A stretch of DNA of 7,338 nt, from assembly GCA_964442515.1 (NCBI GenBank), contig CAYUAC010000103.1, positions 1 through 7,338 on the forward strand. Reading direction: 5' to 3'. Under the pieces are notes generated by a model. That model was not told where the DNA came from. It searched no databases and worked only from the letters and a program-made list of their open reading frames with translations. This document shows positions 1 to 6,537 of the stretch, piece by piece. Position 1 is the first letter of the stretch; every line of letters begins with the position of its first letter. The translations under genes and the position numbers were made by a program. This stretch comes from TCS-49 sp964442515. GTDB lineage: Bacteria; Campylobacterota; Campylobacteria; Campylobacterales; Sulfurovaceae.

Positions 1-2
1 GC

Positions 3-116
3 ACAAACGCCGTCTTTTTTGGAGGGACAGACCCTGGACGCTTCGTGCCGACCTACATGATATATTCCGCCGATGTGCGTCCCGACATATATCTCATCAC
101 GCAAAACGCCCTGGCG
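3..116 (+). other. DUF2723-like fragment fused in frame to the HD gene (probable chimera)
   Basis: The open frame from position 3 encodes GGTDPGRFVPTYMI followed by VRPDIYLITQNALA. From memory, this matches a conserved stretch in DUF2723-type membrane proteins of Verrucomicrobiota and relatives, where it continues as QNALADNTY. It is not what an HD phosphohydrolase has at this position. At codons 102-116 (QNALA) the two families share the same residues, after which the sequence is plainly HD-type (YFAFPSINTKRY). I read this as a join at a short shared sequence of about 15 bases, probably an assembly chimera and less likely a real recombination. The family match is recollection, not a search. 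Confidence 0.5.
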
Positions 117-1640
117 TATTTTGCTTTTCCCTCCATCAACACCAAGCGCTATATCCACTCTATAGGCACGATGGAAGTTGCCGGCCATATGTTCCAAAAC
201 GCGCTGTTAAACGCAGAGGAACAAACCAGGCAGGACTTTATACAAGCGTGCAAAGCTTCGGTGAAAACGATCATCAAAGAAAACAGGCTGGATGTTGCGC
301 TCAAAGATAAAACGCTGTTTGAACAAAAGGCGCTGTATGGGTTTATGCTGCCGCTGCAAAGCAAAAAAGACACCGGCGTGTATCTGCTGATGCTGCAGGC
401 CCTGCGGATTGCTGCTTTGGTCCATGATCTGGGCCATCTTCCCTTTTCGCACCAGGTTGAAGATGCCATGACCAAGATTTATCGGATGCTGAGTTTGCAG
501 GAGACGTGCAACGACAAGCAGCAGCGGTTTTTGCATTTTTATAACAGCCTCACTAAAAACGGCAGCCTGGTACTGCATGAAGCCCTGGGAATCAAGCTTG
601 TGAAAATGCTTTTTGTCCACGAGTTGGACGCAAAAAAAGATGACCGCCTGCATCTGCTGTATCTGTTGGTACAAGCCATCTTGCAAGAACGCCGCGACAA
701 GTATTTTGATTATACGGTAATGCACCAATTTATCGATTCCACCGTTGATGCGGACCGGCTGGATTACGTCAACCGCGATATGCTCGCAAGCGGCTATATC
801 AGCGGTGCGGCTGATTTTATCCGCATAGCCAGGCAGTGCGTGATCACCGAACATCAAAACGGTTACAAACTGTGCTACCTTGATAATGAGCTGCTTGATA
901 TCGAACACATGCTGGAGATGCGCTTTAACCTGTATAAAAAGATTATTTTCAACCATGCCATCGCCGCCACGGACGCGCATTTAGAAAACGTTATTTTGTT
1001 TTTAGCCCGCAAGCATTTCAGTGAAAACAACAGCGGTGACCAAAGCGATGATATTTCGATGATGTGGCGGTTTCTGGAACAAAACGATTTGAACAAACGC
1101 CTTGATCTGATCAGTCAGCTGGATGAAAACTGGCTGATAAGTATATTCAAAAAAGAGTATTTTGCCATCAAATACGCCGGAAACAAACAGGCAGGAGCCA
1201 AGAAATATCTGCAGTGCTTTGAAGAAGTGCTTTTTGGCAAGCGCACCTTTGTCAGTCTGTATCGCAACCTCAACGAACTGTATAACCTGCTTGGTTTTGA
1301 CAAAACACAGCGCTACCGCTTTAGAGAAAGCTTTGGGTATGTCAGCAGGCTTCGGTATGAAAACCTGCAGCAAAAGCTGGATGCGTTTTGCCATAAACAC
1401 GAAAGCCCGTCACGGTTTCTTACCTACCGTATCGTTTCGCTTAATATCGGTATCGACAAGGATTTCATGCTCTATGACGGCAACGAACTGATCCGCATCG
1501 ATGAAATCTCAACGCTGCGCAAACGGTTGAAAAAATCGATCCAAAATACCGTTCCCTTTTATCTGTACTCCAACAAACCCGTTTTTGACAGCACGATGAA
1601 AGACGATATCAAACAGATTCTGTATACGTCTTTTTTATAA
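3..1640 (+). CDS. HD-superfamily phosphohydrolase (COG1078-like), N-terminus replaced or missing
   Basis: The protein is a probable metal-dependent phosphohydrolase of the HD superfamily, in the soluble group related to dGTPases and SAMHD1; its substrate cannot be told from sequence. Counting from the GTG at 45 as residue 1, the first metal histidine is H38 (RYIHS), the HD pair is H127-D128 (VHDLGH) and the distal acidic ligand is in VDADRLDY (D237 or D235), all as expected for this family. The remainder, to residue 531, is a helical C-terminal region. The frame is open to the window edge with no convincing start or Shine-Dalgarno site. Family members normally have about 40 residues of the 'DPIHG...FQRLR' type before the QNALAYFAFPS stretch. 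Here those are absent and unrelated sequence takes their place. GTG 45 and ATG 57 are therefore probably not real starts. The gene ends 6 nt inside the convergent minus-strand gene. Family assignment is firm; the 5' end is not. Confidence 0.85.
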   Translation, partial: TNAVFFGGTDPGRFVPTYMIYSADVRPDIYLITQNALAYFAFPSINTKRYIHSIGTMEVAGHMFQNALLNAEEQTRQDFIQACKASVKTIIKENRLDVALKDKTLFEQKALYGFMLPLQSKKDTGVYLLMLQALRIAALVHDLGHLPFSHQVEDAMTKIYRMLSLQETCNDKQQRFLHFYNSLTKNGSLVLHEALGIKLVKMLFVHELDAKKDDRLHLLYLLVQAILQERRDKYFDYTVMHQFIDSTVDADRLDYVNRDMLASGYISGAADFIRIARQCVITEHQNGYKLCYLDNELLDIEHMLEMRFNLYKKIIFNHAIAATDAHLENVILFLARKHFSENNSGDQSDDISMMWRFLEQNDLNKRLDLISQLDENWLISIFKKEYFAIKYAGNKQAGAKKYLQCFEEVLFGKRTFVSLYRNLNELYNLLGFDKTQRYRFRESFGYVSRLRYENLQQKLDAFCHKHESPSRFLTYRIVSLNIGIDKDFMLYDGNELIRIDEISTLRKRLKKSIQNTVPFYLYSNKPVFDSTMKDDIKQILYTSFL

Positions 1641-2669
1641 ATTTTTATCCTCATCATCAAGGACGGTTTGCATACTGTTTTCTTTCAACGCTTCTTCATG
1701 TTCTTTTTGCATTGTCAGTTTTTGCTCTTCCAAGGCTTCTATGCTTTGATTTTTTTCCTTGATCTCTTTTTCCAGTGATTCGATCTGCTTTTGCAGCTGC
1801 GAATTTTGGTCGGTGAAGCTTTGTCTGGTCTCATCCAGCTTTGCTTCCAGACTGTGCAGCTGGGTTTGTTTGCTCTCAAGCTGCTGCTGCATCTCCGAAG
1901 CGGTTTTGTCTTTTTGTTCCAGCTGCTGCTGGTATTGTAACCGTTCTTCGTGCAGTTTTTGTTCCAGACTGCTGTTTTGATGCGAATAGTGGTCAAGATC
2001 GCTTTGCAGGGTTTTTATCCGGCGCGAATCTTCTTCCAGCTGTTCTTTTTGTGTTTGCACAATCTCATCAAGACGGCTGCCGTAGGCTTCTTGATGCTGC
2101 AGCCGCCCGGCCAGGTCGTAGTTTTGCAGCATGGTTTTTGCCAGGGGATCAAGCTTGCTTTTTGGCTGTTTTAAACCGTATCTGCTGCCTACTTTCATAT
2201 ATAACAGTTCATTTAAAAAATCAGAATCAAGCAGTTTTTCCTTGTCAAGTGTTTTTTTATTAAACTGGCCGGTTTGCGTGTCAAAATAAGAGATTACGAC
2301 TTGGAGGGAGGGGAGTTCTTCCCGGGTTACAATACCCGAATATAAAATTTCGTTTGTCGCAAACAGTTCCCGGATAAATTCGTACGCATCTTGGAAAAAC
2401 GCTTGGCTGCTATCGGGACCCAGCGCATCTTTCGGATGCGAAACCGTCACTTCCCCGGCAATGTTTTTGTAATCTTTTTTCTTTTTGACTTTTGGGATTT
2501 TGCTCTTCTTGTCCGTTTGCTTCAATAACTCTTTTTTTTCCTTGAAATAAGTTTTCAAATCGGGGTAGGGGCTGTTTTGCAAAACAACGGACTGCTGTCT
2601 ATCCTGACCTGCCTCATTGTGCAGGTTTATGTTTGATGCCAGATTTTTGTGGTTAAGAGTTGCGTGCAT
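1635..2669 (-). CDS. MobV/Pre relaxase-like protein lacking the metal-binding histidines, with C-terminal coiled coil
   Basis: This 344-residue soluble protein starts at an ATG preceded by AAAGGA with 5-nt spacing. Residues ~1-170 align by eye, almost without gaps, to MobV-family plasmid relaxases (pMV158 MobM type). An HNE tripeptide at 17-19 sits where MobV has HNER. A 'VSHPKDAL...AFFQDAYEFIREL' block at 76-102 matches the usual 'TSPEFF...FFxDAxxFLxE'. Residues 113-123 occupy the HxDExTPHxH position, 97 residues after H17, close to the spacing in MobM. There the sequence reads IVTREELPSLQ: the Glu and Pro remain, but all three metal-ligand histidines are replaced (V114, S121, Q123). A Lys-rich stretch lies at 44-68. 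Residues ~190-332 are a continuous Gln/Glu/Lys-rich coiled coil, also typical after Mob domains. Metal-dependent nicking seems unlikely; DNA binding or regulation is possible. The last codons overlap the convergent HD gene. The CDS is firm, the relationship moderately so. Otherwise it would be an uncharacterised coiled-coil protein. Confidence 0.72.
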   Translation of the reverse strand: MHATLNHKNLASNINLHNEAGQDRQQSVVLQNSPYPDLKTYFKEKKELLKQTDKKSKIPKVKKKKDYKNIAGEVTVSHPKDALGPDSSQAFFQDAYEFIRELFATNEILYSGIVTREELPSLQVVISYFDTQTGQFNKKTLDKEKLLDSDFLNELLYMKVGSRYGLKQPKSKLDPLAKTMLQNYDLAGRLQHQEAYGSRLDEIVQTQKEQLEEDSRRIKTLQSDLDHYSHQNSSLEQKLHEERLQYQQQLEQKDKTASEMQQQLESKQTQLHSLEAKLDETRQSFTDQNSQLQKQIESLEKEIKEKNQSIEALEEQKLTMQKEHEEALKENSMQTVLDDEDKNL

Positions 2670-2761
2670 GGGAGTCCTTTTTGTAACAAATGATCAAAAA
2701 GGCTTAAGGCCACCACTAATAACTCTATGATCCGTACAGGGTTTTTAGAGGTGTCCTGATA

Positions 2762-2807
2762 TAAGCCAAACTTATTATCCTGCATCCAGTATACTAAATT
2801 TGGCTTA
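2762..2807. repeat. 13-bp inverted repeat overlapping the promoter (candidate operator)
   Basis: TAAGCCAAACTTA (2762-2774) and TAAATTTGGCTTA (2795-2807) are inverted copies with 12 of 13 positions matching, separated by 20 nt. Their centres are 33 bp apart, about three helical turns, so both arms face the same side of the DNA. One arm fills the -35/-10 spacer and the other lies just past the predicted start of transcription, the usual layout of a repressor operator. A partial third copy (GGCTTAAG) is at 2701-2708. MobV relaxases are known to bind inverted repeats at oriT and repress their own promoter, so self-binding by the downstream gene product is a reasonable guess. Confidence 0.6.
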
Positions 2808-2815
2808 AGTGTCAA
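2788..2815 (-). promoter_or_regulatory. Near-consensus sigma70 promoter for the MobV-like gene
   Basis: Read on the minus strand, TTGACA (2810-2815) and TATACT (2788-2793) are separated by 16 nt. This is the best promoter in the window. It would start transcription near 2780 and leave a leader of about 110 nt before the ATG at 2669. One arm of an inverted repeat lies inside the -35/-10 spacer. Confidence 0.7.
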
Positions 2816-2828
2816 TTAAATGCTGCTA

Positions 2829-2844
2829 TTCCCCGGGCGGGGAA
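2829..2844 (-). terminator. GC-rich hairpin after uspA, possible terminator
   Basis: TTCCCC (2829-2834) and GGGGAA (2839-2844) form a perfect 6-bp stem with a 4-nt loop, starting 10 nt after the uspA stop codon. No strong U-tract follows (only AUUUAAUU further on), so it may be an imperfect intrinsic terminator or an RNA-stabilising 3' hairpin. It separates the sulP-uspA unit from the promoter of the next gene. Confidence 0.5.
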
Positions 2845-2853
2845 GGGTGTGAT

Positions 2854-3708
2854 TTAGCGAAGCAGCAGGAGAGGGCGCCTGGTTTTGTGCAGCATTTTGG
2901 CCGTAAAACTGCCAAAGATAGCATCGCGCAGGCGGTTGTGGCTAAACGCGCCCATCGCGACGATATCGATCTCATTGTTTTCTTCGTATTCTATCAGTGC
3001 ATCGACGGCATCGCCGCTGAGCGCTTCGGTTCGGGCTGTTATGCCGTGTTCTTTAAGCTGAGCCGCGGCTTCATCAAGCAGCATTTGACACTTTTTTTGA
3101 TCTTTGCATACATTGACCACGTGGCGGTTGACGCTTGAAAAAATCGGTTCGCTTGCTACCATATCCAGCGCTTTTTTGGAAGCGTCGCTGCCGTTGTAAG
3201 CTATCATGACCTCTTTTGGCTCACTAAACTCTTTATTGATCAAAAGCGTGGGTACCCGTAGACTTCGAATGATCTGTTCTACCTGTGTGCCCACACCGAT
3301 TTCACCGTCATGGTCCTGACCGCTGATACCGATGACAAGCACCCGGATACTGTCTTGAAGTTCCTGCAGGTTTTCATACAGTTCCCCGTGGCGCTGGGAA
3401 GTGATCACTTCCTTGACGCCCATATCCTGTGCCTCTTCTTTGAGCTGGCCTAGCAGTTCGCGTCCCATCTTGATCTTAGCTTTGCTTTGTTTGGAATCAT
3501 CTTCACTGAGGTTTTGTAAAATATCTTCACTCTCACCCAGGCCGATATTGCCCGACAGGTTGGCTGTTTGGGGATTGTGGCGGTGTTCTACGGTGTGAAG
3601 CAGCTTTAGCGGCATATCCAGGGTTTTGGCTATCATCGCCCCGTAACGGCATACGCTTTGGCTGTAAGTTGATCCGTCAACACACGCTAATATAAACTTT
3701 TGACTCAT
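2854..3708 (-). CDS. Tandem-domain universal stress protein (UspA family)
   Basis: This 284-residue cytoplasmic protein has two Usp domains in one chain, roughly residues 1-158 and 165-284, each opening with a beta strand and a (D/N)GS loop (VDGS at 10-13, YNGSD at 171-175). Domain 1 carries the ATP-binding pattern G127-x2-G130-x9-G140-T. Domain 2 has G253-x2-S256-x9-G266-S, with the second glycine replaced by serine, so its nucleotide binding may be weaker. The fold and motifs place it in the ATP-binding group. Such proteins act in stress responses and often modulate partners, and the exact role here is unknown. The ATG overlaps the SulP stop codon (TAATG) and has GGGAGG 6 nt upstream (3715-3720), so translation is likely coupled to sulP. 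This suggests the protein senses or regulates the transporter, as in known SulP-Usp fusions. Length fits tandem Usp proteins. Confidence 0.93.
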   Translation of the reverse strand: MSQKFILACVDGSTYSQSVCRYGAMIAKTLDMPLKLLHTVEHRHNPQTANLSGNIGLGESEDILQNLSEDDSKQSKAKIKMGRELLGQLKEEAQDMGVKEVITSQRHGELYENLQELQDSIRVLVIGISGQDHDGEIGVGTQVEQIIRSLRVPTLLINKEFSEPKEVMIAYNGSDASKKALDMVASEPIFSSVNRHVVNVCKDQKKCQMLLDEAAAQLKEHGITARTEALSGDAVDALIEYEENNEIDIVAMGAFSHNRLRDAIFGSFTAKMLHKTRRPLLLLR

Positions 3709-5218
3709 TAGTGGCCTCCCATGACTTTATCGATCTCTTCTGGTTTGTCGTGTACACCAAAGCGGTCGACGATCGTTTTACTTGCTTCATTAAGCCCGAT
3801 CACTTCTACTTCGGTACCTTCGCGTCTGAACTTGATCACGGCTTTATCCAGCGCGTGCACGGCTGAGATATCCCAGAAATGCGCTTTTGTTACATCAATA
3901 ACAACTTTATCCACAACTTCCTTAAAATCAAAAGATTTTGCAAACTTCTCCGCGGAATTAAAAAACACTTGTCCCACAAAGCGGTACGTCTTTGTCTGGG
4001 TCGCTTCGTCAAACTCGGTGGTATGGTACATAAAGTGGCTGATCTTGTTGGCAAAAAACAGGGACGCCAGCAGGACGCCCACAAAAACGCCGTACGCCAG
4101 GTTGTGCGTATACACCGTCACCGCCACGGTAGCAAGCATGACGATGTTTGTTGAAAGCGGCAGTGTTTTAAGCTCCTTGATCGATTCCCAGTTAAAGGTA
4201 CCGATGGAGACCATGATCATCACCGCTACCAGCGCGGCCATCGGGATAACAGAGAGATACTCGCTTAAAAAGACTACCATAATAAGCAAAAACACCCCGG
4301 CACTGAAGCTTGAAAGCCGTCCGCGGCCGCCTGATTTGACATTGATAATAGATTGCCCGATCATCGCGCATCCGGCCATGCCGCCCATGAAGCCGCTGCC
4401 CATGTTGGCAATCCCCTGGGCTTTACACTCTCTTTTTTTATCACCCTCACTGTCGGTGAGTTCATCGACGATATTGGTTGTCATCAGTGATTCCAGCAGC
4501 CCCACAATCGTCAGCGCAAGCGCGTAGGGGAAGATAATCTGCAGCGTTTCAAAGTTTAGGGGGATATCAGGCAGTAAAAACACCGGCAGTGTATCGGGCA
4601 ANNNNNNNNNNCGGGCAAATCGCCCATATCGCCGACGGTTCGGATATCAATACCCATAGCTACCACCACAACGGTTAAAAACAGGATGCTGACCAACGTA
4701 GAGGGGATCATGGTACCGATTTTGGGGATATAGGGAAATAGGTAGATAATACCAAGCCCCGCGGCGGTAACGGCGTATACGTGCCAGGTGACATCGGTGA
4801 GTTCGGGCAGCTGGGCCATAAAGATCAAAATAGCCAAAGCGTTGACAAAGCCTATGACAACGGCTCTGGAGATAAAACTCATCAGTTTGTGGATATTAAG
4901 ATATCCCGCCCCAATCTGCAATACGCCCGTTAGTACGGTGGCAGCCAGCAGGTACTGCAAACCGTGGTTGGCTACAAGGGTTACCATTAAAAGCGCGGTC
5001 GCACCGGTAGCCGCGCTGATCATACCCGGGCGCCCGCCTACAATGGCGGTGACCACCGCGATACAAAAAGAGGCGTACAGGCCCACCTTGGGGTCCACCC
5101 CGGCAATGATAGAAAAAGCGATCGCTTCAGGGATCAAAGCCAGAGCAACGACGATACCGGCTAAGATGTCGCCTCTGATATTGCCAAACCAGTCTTGTTT
5201 TGTTGATAACAGTAACAA
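3708..5218 (-). CDS. SulP-family anion transporter with C-terminal STAS domain (interrupted by N gap)
   Basis: This is an inner-membrane secondary transporter for inorganic anions. SulP members carry sulfate, bicarbonate or other anions, and sequence alone does not choose. As deposited, the frame breaks at the 10 Ns (4602-4611). Removing the Ns plus one copy of the duplicated 7-nt flank (17 nt in all) restores a single 497-residue protein reading GDMGDLPDTLPVFLLPDIP, the normal family sequence. Numbering from the restored protein, the SulP signature IPEAIAF...DPKVGLYAS is at 29-50, many hydrophobic membrane segments run to ~385, the GGMAGCAMIGQS and KSGGRGRLS motifs are at 273-298, and a STAS domain is at ~404-490 (DVTKAHFWDIS at 436-446). 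The chosen start is TTG 5218, with AAGGAG 5 nt upstream. An in-frame TTG at 5251 would add 11 non-conserved residues and has no such site. The stop overlaps the uspA start. Automatic callers would report two fragments here. Confidence 0.93.
4595..4618. other. Scaffold gap of 10 Ns with duplicated 7-nt flanks
   Basis: Ten Ns (4602-4611) are bounded by identical CGGGCAA copies at 4595-4601 and 4612-4618. This is what results when two contigs overlapping by a few bases are joined by a fixed-size spacer. Merging the copies removes 17 nt and puts both halves of the SulP gene in one frame with a normal family sequence, so the true gap is almost certainly zero bases. Confidence 0.9.
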
Positions 5219-5223
5219 TTTTT

Positions 5224-5229
5224 CTCCTT
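5224..5229 (-). promoter_or_regulatory. Shine-Dalgarno site deciding the SulP start
   Basis: AAGGAG on the minus strand lies 5 nt before TTG 5218. It supports that TTG over the in-frame TTG at 5251, and gives the usual short SulP N-terminus (KQDWFGNIRGD begins at residue 7). Confidence 0.75.
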
Positions 5230-5260
5230 GTGGTGCGTACCCGGTGTTCAAGATGGGGCG

Positions 5261-5266
5261 ATTTTA
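5261..5266 (-). promoter_or_regulatory. Candidate -10 box for the sulP-uspA operon
   Basis: TAAAAT within CGATAAAATCG on the minus strand lies 42 nt before the SulP start, in an AT-rich intergenic stretch after the SDR gene. No good -35 is present at 16-18 nt, which is common in Campylobacterota promoters. It would give a leader of about 35 nt. Confidence 0.4.
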
Positions 5267-5319
5267 TCGAAAATAGCTTTATGTGTATTGAAAAACACAA
5301 AAAATGCGAATTTGCTTGA

Positions 5320-6009
5320 TCAGGGCGTTACCTTTGGTGACTTTTTCTTGACGCCGATGCGCTGGGGCTGCAGGGTGATCTCAGTAAGGGCCGATTCTTT
5401 TGGCATCTGTAAAACCCAGTCAATCGATTTGGCTACTTCGCGGGCTTGCAGGTGGCAGCTGGAATCATCGCTGCATTCAAAATTCAACCGGTCAAAAAAG
5501 CCGGTCTTGGTCATGCCAAGGTTAATGGCGGTGCAGGTGACGTGCTGTTTTCGCACCTCTTCAAACAACGCGTTGCTAAAGGCAAGCAGCCCGCTTTTGC
5601 TGGCTGAATACACGGCTGAAAATTTGGACGAACGGGTGGCTTCGATAGAGGTGATGCTAATCACTCGGCCCTGCCTCTGGCGCAGGCTGCGCAGCAGCTT
5701 CCTTGTCAGCAAAACCGGGGCTTTGAGATTAAGATCTAAGATCGCTTCAATCTGTGACGCTCGCATCGTCTCAAGAGGCTGAAAGTAGCCAAGCCCGGCG
5801 CAGTGGATGAGGATATCGCACTGCATTTGGGGCAGGTTGTCAATAGCCAGGCTGTCTTGCAAATCGATCTTTATGTGGCTGAATTCCCCTTCAAGGCCGC
5901 CTGGTTTGTTGCGGCTTAAGCCGATGACGTTGTATCCTTTTTCCAACAATAACCTGGCGCTTTCTTTGCCGATGCCGCCGCTAACGCCGGTGATAACTGC
6001 TGTTTTCAT
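5320..6009 (-). CDS. Short-chain dehydrogenase/reductase (SDR family)
   Basis: This 229-residue soluble NAD(P)-dependent oxidoreductase of the classical SDR type has the whole catalytic set: the cofactor loop TGVSGGIG (7-14), HCAG (69-72, the NNAG position), N94, S121 and Y134-x3-K138 (YSASK). R33 after the second beta strand suggests a preference for NADPH. The substrate cannot be deduced. The C-terminus ends in a basic tail (KKKSPKVTP). The ATG at 6009 lies inside the 3' end of the preceding nucleosidase-like gene once that gene's frame is corrected (29-nt overlap), with a modest AAAGG upstream, so translation is probably coupled to it. Length is normal for short classical SDRs. Confidence 0.92.
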   Translation of the reverse strand: MKTAVITGVSGGIGKESARLLLEKGYNVIGLSRNKPGGLEGEFSHIKIDLQDSLAIDNLPQMQCDILIHCAGLGYFQPLETMRASQIEAILDLNLKAPVLLTRKLLRSLRQRQGRVISITSIEATRSSKFSAVYSASKSGLLAFSNALFEEVRKQHVTCTAINLGMTKTGFFDRLNFECSDDSSCHLQAREVAKSIDWVLQMPKESALTEITLQPQRIGVKKKSPKVTP

Positions 6010-6537
6010 ACTCTATTGCCTTTTGAATATAATGATTGATGGTGTTTTTGTCCGGAATAGCCGCGTCGGTGAGGTGGTCACTGATGACTTTGTAGATACT
6101 GATCTGCCGTGGTTTACCTGCCCAAGCGCGCTTTGGAGCACAAAAAATGCTTCCATATCGCATACGCTGCCCCCAAAGGCTTCGCGCACCGGCGCGGTAA
6201 AACTGTGGCAAAGCTCCCCCTCTCTTAGACGCAGTACCGTGTCTTTATAAACTGCGCCTGCAAGATCATATACGCTGCCTTTGGCAACACTTGTCTCACT
6301 ACACCCGGCCAGTCCCGCGTTGATGATACGGTCACTGTCTTTTGGCGGATATTTTTTTAGTGTGTACGCAGCTGCTAACGCTGCTTTTTGCCCCATGCCC
6401 GTAATAGTAAGCAGTCTGTTGTTATTACTATAAAGTGGATAAGAGCAAGAGCGAAGCGGGGCAAGTTCATATTTATTAATATAAACCTGCGCTTCGGCTT
6501 TGTGGGCGATAAAATAGTATGTTACTGGGTGGAACAA
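5981..6537 (-). pseudogene. Nucleoside phosphorylase/MTA-SAH nucleosidase-like gene with a frameshift
   Basis: The gene resembles the PNP/UDP phosphorylase superfamily, which removes or exchanges the base of nucleosides. The first frame (start TTG 6537, 174 residues if read to its stop at 6013) has ITGMGQKAA (45-53), NAGLAG (73-78) and CDMEAFF (126-132, with the Glu that binds the ribose in MTAN), then turns to unrelated sequence after about residue 139. The natural continuation, GKPRQISIYKVISDHL followed by AAIPDK, lies in the -1 frame and ends at 5981. It contains the SD motif that supplies the catalytic Asp in this family. Adding one base, for example a fourth G at 6121-6123, joins the two into one protein of about 185 residues with normal family sequence. 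The frameshift may be a sequencing error, a recent mutation or, less likely, programmed slippage. As written, the product lacks its catalytic Asp. The TTG start overlaps the end of mrp by 16 nt and has only a weak ribosome site. Confidence 0.75.

Noticed and set aside
45..59. GTG 45 or ATG 57 as the true start of the HD gene
   Set aside because: Neither has a Shine-Dalgarno site, the frame is open upstream to the window edge, and the conserved-looking motif GGTDPGRFVPTYM runs straight across both codons.
207..980. Long minus-strand frame (257 codons) opposite the HD gene, and similar long frames opposite mrp, uspA and sulP
   Set aside because: They are antisense to well-supported genes, lack ribosome sites and show no recognisable domains; they follow from the codon use of the real genes.
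2627..2815. A 62-residue open frame on the minus strand upstream of and overlapping the MobV-like gene
   Set aside because: Its TTG is the start of the -35 box, so it would not be transcribed from this promoter. Its internal ATG falls at the edge of the -10 box, before the expected transcript start. There is no ribosome site and no recognisable sequence.
5282..5300. TGTGT...ACACA inverted repeat between the SDR and sulP genes as an SDR terminator
   Set aside because: On the transcribed minus strand the T-run lies before the hairpin, not after it, and the stem is only 5 AT-rich base pairs.
6142..6147. Six-T homopolymer (minus strand) as a programmed -1 slippery site in the nucleosidase-like gene
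   Set aside because: The context is GCA-TTT-TTT-G, so the P-site codon would re-pair on ATT with a mismatch, and no obvious downstream structure was found. Slipping here would also replace the good family residues VLQSALG with an unrelated sequence. A missing G at 6121-6123 fits better.
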